From an uncultured Bacteroidales bacterium (GTDB taxonomy: Bacteria > Bacteroidota > Bacteroidia > Bacteroidales > Paludibacteraceae), in the NCBI GenBank assembly GCA_937911935.1, contig CALDQH010000071.1, positions 1 to 50,884 of the forward strand: a stretch of DNA of 50,884 nucleotides, given 5' to 3'. Shown here piece after piece: positions 42,044 to 50,680 of the stretch. The stretch's first letter is position 1. Every line of letters starts with the position of its first letter. The translations under genes and the position numbers were made by a program. The notes under the pieces are model-generated. The model saw nothing but the letters and a program-made list of their open reading frames with translations. It was not told the DNA's origin and did not search any database.

Positions 42044-42877
42044 ATGAACCTCCATACCTTTTTACAAGAACAGTTAGCGGCAGTGCCCGTAGCAAAAGCC
42101 AATTACGATAAACTGAAACAAATCAAAACCAAGGAGTTTGACTTTGGCGATTACAAAATATACGTACATTTCAACCCTGCACGTGCGGTATCGTCATTGG
42201 CAAAATTGGACGCCAAAAGCATAGCCGAAAGACCTTGCTTTTTGTGTGCTAAAAATCGCATCGAAGGGCAAACCGCCATCGACTTTAAAGGTAAATACGA
42301 CATTTGCATCAATCCCTTTCCTATTTGCGACGAGCATTTTACGGTGGTTTCAAAAATGCATGAGCCCCAAAACATCATCGGCAAGGTGCGCGATTTTATC
42401 GATTTAGCCCAAGCCTACCCCGATTTTATAGCCTTATTTAACGGAGCCAAATCGGGCGCATCGGCCCCCGACCACATGCATTTTCAATTGGTCAACAAAG
42501 ATTATTTTCCATACACCGTAGATACGCCTATGCCAGGTGTGGTTGAGAAGGTTGTGCTCATTTCTGCGGATGCCGATGCGTTAGAACAACAACTTACCGC
42601 AGAAATCAACAAACGCCAACTCGAGGGCGAGCTACCCGCCAGCCACGTTAATTTGTTCTGCGAATACAAAAACGATGAATGGGTGGTCACCATTTTTCCA
42701 CGCATCCAGCACCGCCCCCGCCAGTTCTTTAGCGAGGGGGAAGACCGCCTCATGATGAGCCCCGGCGCCATAGACATGACCGGTCACCTTATCGCCGCCC
42801 GCGAAGAAGATTTTGAGAAAATTACAAAAGAAGTGATTGTGGATATATTTAACCAAATCTCTGGCGAAAAATTTTAA
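42044..42877 (+). CDS. DUF4922 protein, HIT/Ap4A-phosphorylase-like
   Basis: This 277-residue protein (ATG 42044) fits DUF4922, a Bacteroidetes family related to GalT/Ap4A phosphorylase-type HIT enzymes. The HxHxQ motif is APDHMHFQL (His144, His146, Gln148), preceded by the strand SGAS. A CxxC pair (Cys65, Cys68 in PCFLCAKNR) may bind zinc. A nucleotidyl-transfer or phosphorolysis reaction is likely; the substrate is not known. It is followed by a SpoIID-like gene and an MFS gene on the same strand, each after an AATCGACT array. Confidence 0.82.
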   Translation: MNLHTFLQEQLAAVPVAKANYDKLKQIKTKEFDFGDYKIYVHFNPARAVSSLAKLDAKSIAERPCFLCAKNRIEGQTAIDFKGKYDICINPFPICDEHFTVVSKMHEPQNIIGKVRDFIDLAQAYPDFIALFNGAKSGASAPDHMHFQLVNKDYFPYTVDTPMPGVVEKVVLISADADALEQQLTAEINKRQLEGELPASHVNLFCEYKNDEWVVTIFPRIQHRPRQFFSEGEDRLMMSPGAIDMTGHLIAAREEDFEKITKEVIVDIFNQISGEKF

Positions 42878-42910
42878 TGACTAATCGGAGACGTGTTGAT
42901 GAACGAATGT

Positions 42911-42941
42911 GAATAATCGACTAATCGACTAACGACTAAAT
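42911..42941. repeat. AATCGACT tandem array (copy between DUF4922 and SpoIID genes)
   Basis: ATAATCGACTAATCGACTAA followed by CGACTAAAT lies directly before the SpoIID start at 42944. Confidence 0.8.
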
Positions 42942-42943
42942 TT

Positions 42944-44224
42944 ATGAGCAACATACGCGTAGGTATCTATACGAGAACAGAGATTCGTGCGGTATTTCAT
43001 GGGGAGTACAAGCATGGCGAGGAAGTGATAAGCGGAGAAAAGGTAATCTGCGAGGCGGGTTGGTATGTGCCATTGTCTGAAGATTGCAGTTTTTCGCTGA
43101 TGGATGTGACCATTGGCATTGATTTTCATTGGGAAAGAAACGAGACCCAAACATTTAAAGGCAGTTTGGAGGTGATGAGGGCTAAAAACGGAGAACTTAC
43201 GGCTGTAAATGTATTGGATATTGAAGATTATTTGCAAAGCGTGATTTCTTCTGAGATGAGTGCCACATCGCACCTGGAATTACTTAAGGCTCACGCTGTG
43301 ATATCACGCAGCTGGGCTCTTTGTAAAATACAGCGTTCGCTTGAAGGAAGTGCTTTTGCATGCCAAGAAAGCGAGGGCAAACGCATTTGTTGGTACGGCA
43401 GCGAGCCTCACGAAGGTTTTGACGTGTGTGCCGACGACCACTGCCAACGCTACCAAGGACTACGTGCCAAAGACCACAAGAATGCTGTTAAAGCCGTGCA
43501 AGAAACCCAAGGAGAAGTTTTATGTCAGTTAGGAGTTAGGAGTGAGGAGTTAGGAGTTATTTGCGACGCTCGTTTTTACAAGTGTTGCGGAGGAGTAACC
43601 GAGCAATTTGAAACGTGTTGGGAAGATACGCATTTTGATTATTTGGTAAAGGTGGAAGACTTTCCAAAAGAAAGGAGAGTTGATAAAGGAGAAAGGAGAA
43701 AGGATCTCACAACAGAAGAAGGTGCAAGAAAGTGGATTATGGGCAATCCAGAGGCTTTTTGCAACACGAACGACAAAAAGATTTTAAGTCAAGTTTTGAA
43801 CGACTACGACCAAGAAACTATCGATTTTTATCGTTGGAAAGTGGTTTACTGCCAAGAAGAACTAACCGCTTTGGTAGCACGTCACGCACCCCAATTGGGC
43901 AAAATAATAGACCTAATTCCCTTAAAACGTGGCGTTTCGGGCAGAATTTACGAGCTAAACATAGTGGGCGAAAACGGAAGTATTATCATCGGCAAAGAAT
44001 TAGAAATTCGTAAATGGTTATCAAACAGCCATTTATACAGTTCTGCTTTTGTTGTTGAAAAAGATGGCGATACGTTTACCCTATATGGAGCCGGTTGGGG
44101 ACATGGTGTAGGTCTTTGCCAAATTGGAGCCGCTGTTATGGCAGAAAAAGGTTACACTTACAAAGAGATTTTAGCACATTATTATCCAAATACAATCATA
44201 GTCGGACATTCGTCCTCCGACTAA
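42944..44224 (+). CDS. SpoIID/LytB-domain protein with repeat words in frame
   Basis: This 426-residue protein has the SpoIID/LytB fold of glycan-strand-cleaving or amidase-enhancer proteins: VLDIEDYLQSVISSEM (about residues 86-101), AHAVISRSWALCK, YKCCGGVTE, and the C-terminal GWGHGVGLCQIGAAVMAEKGYTYKEILAHYYP. It lacks an obvious signal peptide. Two low-complexity insertions match intergenic words: 43526-43560 (TTAGGAGTTAGGAG type, about residues 195-206) and 43670-43705 (GATAAAGGAGAAAGGAG type, about residues 243-254); both keep the frame. The gene lies between DUF4922 and an AmpG-like MFS gene, suggesting wall turnover. Confidence 0.85.
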   Translation: MSNIRVGIYTRTEIRAVFHGEYKHGEEVISGEKVICEAGWYVPLSEDCSFSLMDVTIGIDFHWERNETQTFKGSLEVMRAKNGELTAVNVLDIEDYLQSVISSEMSATSHLELLKAHAVISRSWALCKIQRSLEGSAFACQESEGKRICWYGSEPHEGFDVCADDHCQRYQGLRAKDHKNAVKAVQETQGEVLCQLGVRSEELGVICDARFYKCCGGVTEQFETCWEDTHFDYLVKVEDFPKERRVDKGERRKDLTTEEGARKWIMGNPEAFCNTNDKKILSQVLNDYDQETIDFYRWKVVYCQEELTALVARHAPQLGKIIDLIPLKRGVSGRIYELNIVGENGSIIIGKELEIRKWLSNSHLYSSAFVVEKDGDTFTLYGAGWGHGVGLCQIGAAVMAEKGYTYKEILAHYYPNTIIVGHSSSD

Positions 44225-44250
44225 CCGACTAATCGACTAAACACCTAAAC
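44221..44250. repeat. AATCGACT tandem array (copy between SpoIID and MFS genes)
   Basis: CTAACCGACTAATCGACTAA and two degenerate units start at the SpoIID stop and end 17 bases before the MFS start. Confidence 0.75.
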
Positions 44251-44266
44251 GCATCAACAAATCATC

Positions 44267-45493
44267 ATGAAAAACTATAGAAACCCTTGGGCTTGGATTC
44301 CAAGTTTGTATTTAGCAGAAGGATTCCCCTACGTATTGGTAATGACCGTATCGGTTATCCTGTACAAAAACCTAGGCATTGGCAACGCAGAAATTGCCTT
44401 CTACACCAGCTGGTTATATCTTCCATGGGTCATCAAACCCTTTTGGAGCCCCATGGTCGATTTGGTAAAAACCAAACGTTGGTGGATTTACAGCATGCAA
44501 CTGCTTCTAAGCGTGGGGCTTGCAGGCATTGCCTTTTCGCTACCCACCACATACTTTTTTCAAGCATCGCTGGCATTTTTCTATCTTATGGCCTTTAGTT
44601 CGGCTACGCACGATATAGCTGCCGATGGTTTCTACATGCTTGGACTCAACGAAAAAGACCAATCGTTGTTTGTAGGCATTCGTAATATTTTTTACCGATT
44701 ATCCAATATTTTTGGCCAAGGCGTATTGGTAATGATAGCAGGCTATCTCATGAATCGAATGGAAAATCCTGCTGTGGCCTGGTCGTGGGTATTTGGCTTG
44801 TGCGCCGTTATCATGGCTGCCATGGGCATTTACCACTTCTTTATTTTGCCTCGCCCACAAAGCGACACCACCAATAATCAACGAAGCATTAAAGAATTGT
44901 TTGTTTCGTTCTTTAGCAAAAAAGGCATCTGGACAGCCTTGGCATTTATTCTGCTTTACCGTTTGGGCGAAGCGCAACTTACCAAAATAGCATCGCCATT
45001 CCTACTAGAAGCGCGCGAAAATATGGGTCTTGGCATTACGACCGAAACCGTAGGGCTTATTTATGGTACCATAGGCGTTATTGCCCTACTTTTGGGCGGC
45101 ATTTTGGGCGGTATTTTAGCCGCTAAACACGGCCTAAAAAAATGGATTTGGCCCATGGTATTGGCCATGAACATTCCTAACCTTGCGTACGTATATTTGG
45201 CGTATGCCTTGCCCGAAAATACTTGGATAGTTACCGCTTGCATCGCCATTGAGCAATTGGGCTACGGCTTTGGATTTACCGCCTTTATGCTGTACTTAAT
45301 TCAAGTAAGCAAAGGCCCTTACCAAACAGCACACTATGCCCTTTGCACTGGCTTTATGGCCTTGGGCATGATGCTTCCAGGCATGGTTGCGGGTTATATT
45401 CAAGAGTGGTTGGGCTACGGTCAATTCTTTATTTGGGTATGCCTCTGCACCATCCCCGGCATGCTACTTATTCCTAAATTAAAGATAGAGTAA
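44267..45493 (+). CDS. MFS transporter, AmpG-like
   Basis: This 408-residue protein has about twelve membrane helices. The N terminus, WIPSLYLAEGFPYVLVMTVSVILYKNLGI with ...WLYLPWVIKPFWSPMVDLVKTKRWW, resembles AmpG-type muropeptide or AT-1-like carriers of the major facilitator superfamily. The central HDIAADGFYM is also typical. Import of wall fragments is plausible next to a SpoIID-domain protein, but the substrate is inferred. The same three-gene direction and close spacing suggest a common transcript with DUF4922 and SpoIID. Confidence 0.8.
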   Translation: MKNYRNPWAWIPSLYLAEGFPYVLVMTVSVILYKNLGIGNAEIAFYTSWLYLPWVIKPFWSPMVDLVKTKRWWIYSMQLLLSVGLAGIAFSLPTTYFFQASLAFFYLMAFSSATHDIAADGFYMLGLNEKDQSLFVGIRNIFYRLSNIFGQGVLVMIAGYLMNRMENPAVAWSWVFGLCAVIMAAMGIYHFFILPRPQSDTTNNQRSIKELFVSFFSKKGIWTALAFILLYRLGEAQLTKIASPFLLEARENMGLGITTETVGLIYGTIGVIALLLGGILGGILAAKHGLKKWIWPMVLAMNIPNLAYVYLAYALPENTWIVTACIAIEQLGYGFGFTAFMLYLIQVSKGPYQTAHYALCTGFMALGMMLPGMVAGYIQEWLGYGQFFIWVCLCTIPGMLLIPKLKIE

Positions 45494-45512
45494 ACAATCT
45501 TTTGCGCCTTAT

Positions 45513-45573
45513 TTTTTCTGCAACCTATCAGTACGCATAGGCGATAGCCGTGGTAAGGATAGGTTGCAGAAAA
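45513..45573. repeat. 60-base hairpin repeat, copy 1 (downstream of rhuM)
   Basis: Perfect 12-base arms CTGCAACCTATC/GATAGGTTGCAG (45518-45529, 45558-45569) enclose a 28-base loop that contains AGGCGATAGCC. T-rich tracts on both sides allow termination from both directions. Copy 2 at 46615-46673 is nearly identical, in the same orientation. Confidence 0.9.
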
Positions 45574-45588
45574 GATGATACAATCTTC

Positions 45589-46512
45589 TTATTTTACCTT
45601 ATCTATAATTTCTTCGGCTGTAATTGAATTTAGCAACGTTACCGCACAAAGTTTCTTGCCTAGGTCTTTTATCGAGGCTCCTATATGGTAAACCTTATCG
45701 TCTATAATCAGAAATCGATCGTGCGATTTTTTGCTTACATACACCTCAACAACGGGATATTGCCCATTATGCTTTTCTAAATCGAGCGAAAACTGATCGC
45801 TTATTTTATAGGTATAAATTTCGGCCGACACATCTTGTTTGCGCTTGGTTAGTAAGGTAAGCACCGACGCATCCACGTAATTATCAATCACAACAATACG
45901 TTTTTGAGCCGATTCAATTAACTGCGACATAAGAATGTGTGCATCAAAGAGTTGGTTCTCATAGAAAACACCCTCTACTGGCGGCAGCGAGGTTCGAACA
46001 AAAAAATCTACCTGTTCCGTAAGTTGCTCAATTTTTTGTTCGTGATCGTATAGTTTTCTATCCATTCTATTCTCAAGTGCATCTATACGCTGATTTACTG
46101 CATATCCTCGCAAAAGATATTCCTTTAATACCTTATTTGCCCATTGACGAAATTGAATGCCTCTTTTAGAATTGACTCTAAACCCAATCGAAATAATAGC
46201 ATCTAAATTATAACACACTACATTTCTTGTTACTTTTCGTGTTCCTTCCATTTGAACTATTCGGAAATTCCGAACAGTTGATTCTTTTTCTAATTCCTCA
46301 TCTGCATAGATACGACTAATATGTTCACTAATGTTAGACTTGGAACTCTGAAATAATTCAACGATTTGTGCCTGCGTCAACCACACCGTTTCGTTTTCCA
46401 AACGAACCTCAAGACTAATTGTCTCGTTAGGATGATAAAGAACAAGTTGATTCTGATTTGAATTTTGTACAGACGATGGTGCACCATCTACATTGGAAAG
46501 TTTTTTGCTCAT
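45589..46512 (-). CDS. RhuM-family protein with C-terminal PLD-like region
   Basis: This 307-residue protein has the RhuM N-terminal domain (about residues 30-150): VWLTQAQIVELFQSSKSNISEHI, NVVCYNLDAIISIGFRVNSKRGIQFRQWANKVLKEYLLRGY. A coiled-coil linker (about 150-185) is followed by a region like the PLD/ORF6C type (HDRFLIIDDKVYHIGASIKDLGKKLCA, from about residue 264), which may be a nuclease-like fold lacking a full HKD pair. RhuM genes are common on mobile elements and restriction islands. The gene has its own minus-strand promoter (-7 box TATCTTTG, 46570-46577) and lies between two copies of a 60-base hairpin repeat. Confidence 0.82.
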   Translation of the reverse strand: MSKKLSNVDGAPSSVQNSNQNQLVLYHPNETISLEVRLENETVWLTQAQIVELFQSSKSNISEHISRIYADEELEKESTVRNFRIVQMEGTRKVTRNVVCYNLDAIISIGFRVNSKRGIQFRQWANKVLKEYLLRGYAVNQRIDALENRMDRKLYDHEQKIEQLTEQVDFFVRTSLPPVEGVFYENQLFDAHILMSQLIESAQKRIVVIDNYVDASVLTLLTKRKQDVSAEIYTYKISDQFSLDLEKHNGQYPVVEVYVSKKSHDRFLIIDDKVYHIGASIKDLGKKLCAVTLLNSITAEEIIDKVK

Positions 46513-46569
46513 AAAGATTATAAATTAAGATGAATAACAATATCTGCTCCGTTTGAGAGTGACGTACTG

Positions 46570-46577
46570 CAAAGATA
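46570..46577 (-). promoter_or_regulatory. -7 box upstream of rhuM
   Basis: Minus-strand TATCTTTG lies 58 bases before the start. No good -33 element is seen. Confidence 0.5.
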
Positions 46578-46614
46578 GTATATAAAATTAAAAACGTCCG
46601 TCCTACTTCACATA

Positions 46615-46673
46615 TTTTTCTGCAACCCATCAGTACGCATAGGCGATAGCCGTGGTAAGGATAGGTTGCAGAG
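46615..46673. repeat. 60-base hairpin repeat, copy 2 (upstream of rhuM)
   Basis: Same sequence and orientation as copy 1, with one substitution in the left arm (CTGCAACCCATC) that breaks one pair. The loop is identical to copy 1. Confidence 0.9.
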
Positions 46674-46676
46674 AAA

Positions 46677-46705
46677 AATGCGATGCAGAAACTCTACATC
46701 GCATT
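46677..46705 (-). terminator. Terminator of the frameshifted lipoprotein gene
   Basis: AATGCGATG/CATCGCATT arms with an 11-base loop and a minus-strand T-tract, 23 bases after the stop at 46728. Confidence 0.85.
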
Positions 46706-46727
46706 ACGGTATCGAAGTTATTTATTT

Positions 46728-47673
46728 TTAATCTTGCACTAAACGCACGGATAAAGCATTGCTGCGGTAGCCGAAGCACTGCCCCAACCCGTCTGGTCCA
46801 AAACAAAAGTAATACCCACCATACGATGCCCGTTCTGTCGCAGACCAATAGTTGCCAAGGTCCTGCACCCCGCCAACTTCGCTACCGTTACGACTGCCCA
46901 CAGCAGGAAGAAAAACTGCACCTGAAGTTTCTAATTTAGCCCAATCTGCAATTGATATGACTTGATTATTACCATAACAATCGGCGCAATAATCATCTGC
47001 AAAACCCGACTTAAAGACTACACCTGTAGGACATACCCATGCATCGGGAAGAAGGACAAGCCCATTTACACCATTTACTTTTGCGGTACCCCTTAGATTG
47101 GATGCATTTGATCGTTCATTAACAAGGTAAAACCATTCTGGGAAAGTAAGCGTACGATTATGTATTTGAAGCATTAGCACCCACTTTATTTACACCCCAA
47201 TCAACAAAGGCAGGAAAGTCTTTATAATTGGTACTTTTATTCGTAGGATGGCCGCCTGTTCCCCAGCCAAATAAGTCAATCCAACCATTGTAATCGTCAG
47301 CAATATTTGCATTATCATCTCCCACATAATCCAACTGAGTAGGAGCAAAACGCCACGCTTTATTGGCTGCATGATACTGCAAATTACCAGAAGAAAAAGT
47401 GATTGTTTTTGTTGCAGATACAGAGAAAGGCAGCGCAACAAAATGACTTACATAAGGTTCTGATGGACTATCAGGCGACTCCGGATCTGAAGGATGCGAT
47501 GGTTCAGACGGGATGATTGGCTTTGATGACGTAGAATCTTTTGGCAACACAGGAACTTCAGTTCCTTCTGAGGAGGAACCTCCATTATCACCAGGTTTTT
47601 CCGGACCGGTAGGCGGTTCGCAAGCTGTCAATGACAGCGACATTACAACAAACAAGTAAAATAACTTTTTCAT
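46728..47673 (-). pseudogene. Lipoprotein gene of a Fibrobacter/Bacteroides paralogous type, split by a frameshift
   Basis: Two adjacent frames together make one protein of about 315 residues. The first (47158-47673) has a lipobox SLTAC (Cys18), a Ser/Pro/Asp-rich linker and VSATKTITFSSGNLQYHAANKAWRFAPTQLDYVG...GWIDLFGWGTGGHPT. The second (46728 to about 47180) continues with NRTLTFPEWFYLVNERSNASN and ends SVRLVQD. At about 47156-47161 one extra base turns NTYRTLTFPEW into a stop. Removing one A from ACATAATCG on the minus strand restores the frame. Either the gene is truncated or the base is a sequencing error. Function is unknown; it is a surface lipoprotein. Confidence 0.75.
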
Positions 47674-47721
47674 TATTCTTTAACTTTTTACAACATATAC
47701 AAAATTGACTGAATCCTCATT

Positions 47722-48411
47722 TTATAGCAATTCTAACAACGCCTCCATATCGGGCAATACCACATCAGCACCAGCCTGCCAAAGGTCGTCGTCTTTTAAA
47801 ATACCAGTATTTACAGCAATGGTAAAAATGCCTGCTCCTTTTGCAGAGCGCACACCCAAAGGGGCATTTTCTACCACAATGGCCTCATCAGCTTGCAAAC
47901 CTGCTTTTTCAAGTGCCATAAGATATGGTTCTGGGTCGGGTTTGCCTTTTTTAACGTCGTAGGCAGTAACCATTTTTTCTTTGTAGAACGTATGGGGAAA
48001 ATAATGGTTTAGTGTATCCAACAGACTAGCTTGGCCAGAGCCTGTTACAATGTAGATTTCAAGTCCTAACGATTTTACCTTTTCTAGCACATCATGCATA
48101 CCACGCATGGGAATTGGATCGCCAAAAGAATCAAAAATACGGCTTTTGTTGGCATAAATGCGCTGAATATCGTCTTGCGTAGGAACACCTCTACCATGTG
48201 CCAAATAAACATCGGTTACGGTACCAGACCCCGTTCTACCCTCTTGCAAATACACTTGGTATTCAGAAAAAGGCAAGCCCTCCAACGCCATGGCCTGGCT
48301 CCAAGCCTTAGCATGGCGAGGCATCGAGTCAAAAATAACACCATCCATATCAAAAAATACCGCTTTGGGCACAAAGGGCAATACAAAATTGGTTATATCG
48401 GATTTCATCAT
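47722..48411 (-). CDS. HAD-superfamily phosphatase / phosphomutase-like hydrolase
   Basis: This 229-residue protein is a HAD hydrolase of the beta-phosphoglucomutase-like class. The nucleophile motif is FFDMDGVIFDSM (Asp21, Asp23), then a helical cap (about 35-100), VTGSGQ as motif II, and KKGKPDPEPY with VVENAPLGVRSAKGAG as motifs III and IV. It probably dephosphorylates a sugar phosphate or related metabolite. Its promoter (-7 box TATCTTTG, minus strand 48433-48440) lies just upstream. Confidence 0.88.
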   Translation of the reverse strand: MMKSDITNFVLPFVPKAVFFDMDGVIFDSMPRHAKAWSQAMALEGLPFSEYQVYLQEGRTGSGTVTDVYLAHGRGVPTQDDIQRIYANKSRIFDSFGDPIPMRGMHDVLEKVKSLGLEIYIVTGSGQASLLDTLNHYFPHTFYKEKMVTAYDVKKGKPDPEPYLMALEKAGLQADEAIVVENAPLGVRSAKGAGIFTIAVNTGILKDDDLWQAGADVVLPDMEALLELL

Positions 48412-48432
48412 TGTACAATTATTTTCTGTTCA

Positions 48433-48543
48433 CAAAGATACAACAAATATAACTTCACCCCTATTTTTTTGAAAGGTTAGCATTTATTTGTAGAAAGTTA
48501 AGAAAGAAAATAGCCTTAATCTCCGCAAATTACATTACATTTG
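48433..48543. promoter_or_regulatory. Divergent promoters of the HAD and lipoprotein genes
   Basis: Leftward -7 box TATCTTTG at 48433-48440 (minus strand) and rightward TACATTTG at 48536-48543, 30 bases before the lipoprotein ATG. Confidence 0.6.
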
Positions 48544-48572
48544 CAGTACATTACAGACGAATACATCGACAC

Positions 48573-49094
48573 ATGAAAGCAAAAATAATCAAACTACTAA
48601 TGGGCATAAGCCTTGCCTTATCCGCTTTGCTTACAACCTCTTGTATCGGAGGCGAAAGTAGCCCACTTATCAGCATCGAATTTGTTGCTCTTAACGATTC
48701 GATTGTTTTAGAACAACCTCCTGTTCAGGTAGGCGACACCTTGTATGTAGGCATGGTACTAACAGGCTATGAATTTCCTTTAGATTACCTACAAATCAAT
48801 GTCGATCGAGAATATTTTTCGGACGCTATGTGTGGCGATCCCAAAGAATTATCCTCCATCTTTACGGATTTTAGCGCTCCTCAAAAAGGTAGCTACCTAT
48901 TCCAAAAAGACATCAAAACAGTGGCTGCCACTTGGGCATTAGTTCCCACCAAAGCTCCTAAAGATTACAAAGAACCTTTTGCCGTAGAACTCTATTTAAA
49001 GAGCCATGCTAAGGCTGACGAAAAGTTCAATCCATACTACCGTAAATTTTGGGTACTCATTGCCGACCCTACCCAACAACCATCCGCTAAATAA
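48573..49094 (+). CDS. Lipoprotein of unknown function
   Basis: This 173-residue protein has a signal peptide and lipobox LTTSC (Cys24). The mature part is beta-rich (LISIEFVALNDSIVLEQPPVQVGDTLYVGMVLTGYEF), likely a small immunoglobulin-like domain, and no family is recognised. It should sit on the periplasmic side of a membrane or the cell surface. It starts under its own promoter and precedes hisC by nine bases, so it may be co-transcribed with the histidine genes. Confidence 0.75.
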   Translation: MKAKIIKLLMGISLALSALLTTSCIGGESSPLISIEFVALNDSIVLEQPPVQVGDTLYVGMVLTGYEFPLDYLQINVDREYFSDAMCGDPKELSSIFTDFSAPQKGSYLFQKDIKTVAATWALVPTKAPKDYKEPFAVELYLKSHAKADEKFNPYYRKFWVLIADPTQQPSAK

Positions 49095-49103
49095 AACAAC
49101 ATC

Positions 49104-50138
49104 ATGATAAAACTAGAAAATTTAATTCGTCCCAATATATGGGCATTATCGCCCTATTCTTGCGCACGCAACGAATTTACAGGCGAGGCATCTGTATTCT
49201 TAGATGCCAACGAAAACCCATACAATCAACCTTTTAACCGCTATCCAGACCCCTTACAAGTGCAACTAAAAGAAAAAATTGCTGCACTAAAAGGTGTGCG
49301 CCCTACTCAAATTATGTTGGGTGTTGGTAGCGACGAGCCCATTGACCTTATATTTCGCATCTTTTGCGAACCAGCAAAAGACAATGTTGTAGCTATCAAT
49401 CCTACATATGGCATGTATGGCGTATGTGCCGACATCAACAACGTAAGCTACAAACAAGTTAACCTAAACGACGACTTTACCCTCGATGCCGACAAGGTTT
49501 TAAAAGCATGCGACAAGCACACCAAGGTAGTGTTTCTTTGCTCGCCCAACAACCCAACTGGCAACTCACTAAAACGAACCGAGATTGAAAAAATCATCCT
49601 TGGGTTTGAGGGGATTGTTGTTATCGACGAAGCCTACATCGATTTTTCGAACGAACCATCGTGGTTGGCATCGTTAGATCAATATCCCAACATCATTGTA
49701 TTGCAAACTTTCTCCAAAGCATGGGGTATGGCTGCTCTTCGTTGCGGCATGGCATTTGCATCCGAAGAAATCATCGCATTTTTTAACAAGGTAAAATATC
49801 CTTACAACCTTAACCTACTTACCCAAGAAGCCGTTTACAAGCAAGTTGAAAACGTCGAACAAAAGAACGAATGGGTAAAAGCCTTGTTGATGGAAAGAAA
49901 AAGTCTTATCGACGCATTACAAGCCTTGCCATTGGTAAAAAAAATCTATCCGACCGACGCCAACTTTGTTTTGGTAAAAGTGGACGATGCGAACAAAATT
50001 TACAAACAATTGGTTGATAAAGGCATTATTGTACGAAACCGAAATACGGTTACGCTATGCGAAGGATGCCTACGTATCACAGTAGGAACTCCATCCGAAA
50101 ACAAACAATTACTCACCGCCTTACAACAAATGGTATGA
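49104..50138 (+). CDS. hisC: Histidinol-phosphate aminotransferase
   Basis: This 344-residue class I/II PLP aminotransferase converts imidazole-acetol phosphate to histidinol phosphate. Lys205 in QTFSKAWGMAALRCG is the PLP lysine; other marks are LDANENPYN near the start, SPNNPTGN and VVIDEAYIDF. It matches normal family length. Its stop overlaps the next gene by four bases (ATGA). hisG and hisD are not upstream, where a lipoprotein gene lies instead. Confidence 0.95.
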   Translation: MIKLENLIRPNIWALSPYSCARNEFTGEASVFLDANENPYNQPFNRYPDPLQVQLKEKIAALKGVRPTQIMLGVGSDEPIDLIFRIFCEPAKDNVVAINPTYGMYGVCADINNVSYKQVNLNDDFTLDADKVLKACDKHTKVVFLCSPNNPTGNSLKRTEIEKIILGFEGIVVIDEAYIDFSNEPSWLASLDQYPNIIVLQTFSKAWGMAALRCGMAFASEEIIAFFNKVKYPYNLNLLTQEAVYKQVENVEQKNEWVKALLMERKSLIDALQALPLVKKIYPTDANFVLVKVDDANKIYKQLVDKGIIVRNRNTVTLCEGCLRITVGTPSENKQLLTALQQMV

Positions 50139-50680
50139 AAAAAGCCCTCTTTATAGACCGCGATGGTACGCTTATCATCGAGCCACCCATTACAGAACAA
50201 GTAAATAGTTTAGAAGAAATGACCTTTTTGCCAGGGGTTATTCGCAACTTATACTTTATCGCCAAAAATTTGGACTTTGAATTGGTCATGGTTACTAACC
50301 AAGATGGATTGGGCACCGATGCTTACCCTCAAGCAGTTTTTGACAGCGTACAAAATAAAATGCTCGAAATTTTGCAAGGCGAAGGCATTACCTTTGATGC
50401 CATCCATATTGATAAATCGTATCCACACGAAGGTTTAGCTACCCGCAAGCCAGGCACAGGCATGCTTACATCCTATATGGACGGCAGTTACGACCTAGCA
50501 AATAGTTATGTAATTGGCGACAGACTAACCGACGTGCAATTAGCCCAAAATTTAGGTGCGAAATCTATTTTAATTACGGACGAGTTTGGCAAATCGGATG
50601 CTACTTTTGAAGCTCAAAATTGGGATAGCATTGCCGAATATCTATTTGCAATATCAGCGGCTTCCTTGGAAACATCTTGA
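50135..50680 (+). CDS. Histidinol-phosphatase domain of HisB, without IGPD domain
   Basis: This 181-residue HAD phosphatase has the DxDGT motif FIDRDGTLI (Asp8, Asp10), VTNQDG, TRKPGTGM and VIGDRLTDVQLAQNLGAK, which fit the N-terminal half of HisB. Bacteroidetes HisB is usually bifunctional and continues into imidazoleglycerol-phosphate dehydratase; here the frame stops after IAEYLFAISAASLETS and no dehydratase follows. The zinc-loop cysteines of the E. coli form are absent (DKSYPHEGLATRKP), as in related Bacteroidetes forms. Its 3' end overlaps the convergent gene by 67 bases. Confidence 0.8.
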   Translation: MKKALFIDRDGTLIIEPPITEQVNSLEEMTFLPGVIRNLYFIAKNLDFELVMVTNQDGLGTDAYPQAVFDSVQNKMLEILQGEGITFDAIHIDKSYPHEGLATRKPGTGMLTSYMDGSYDLANSYVIGDRLTDVQLAQNLGAKSILITDEFGKSDATFEAQNWDSIAEYLFAISAASLETS

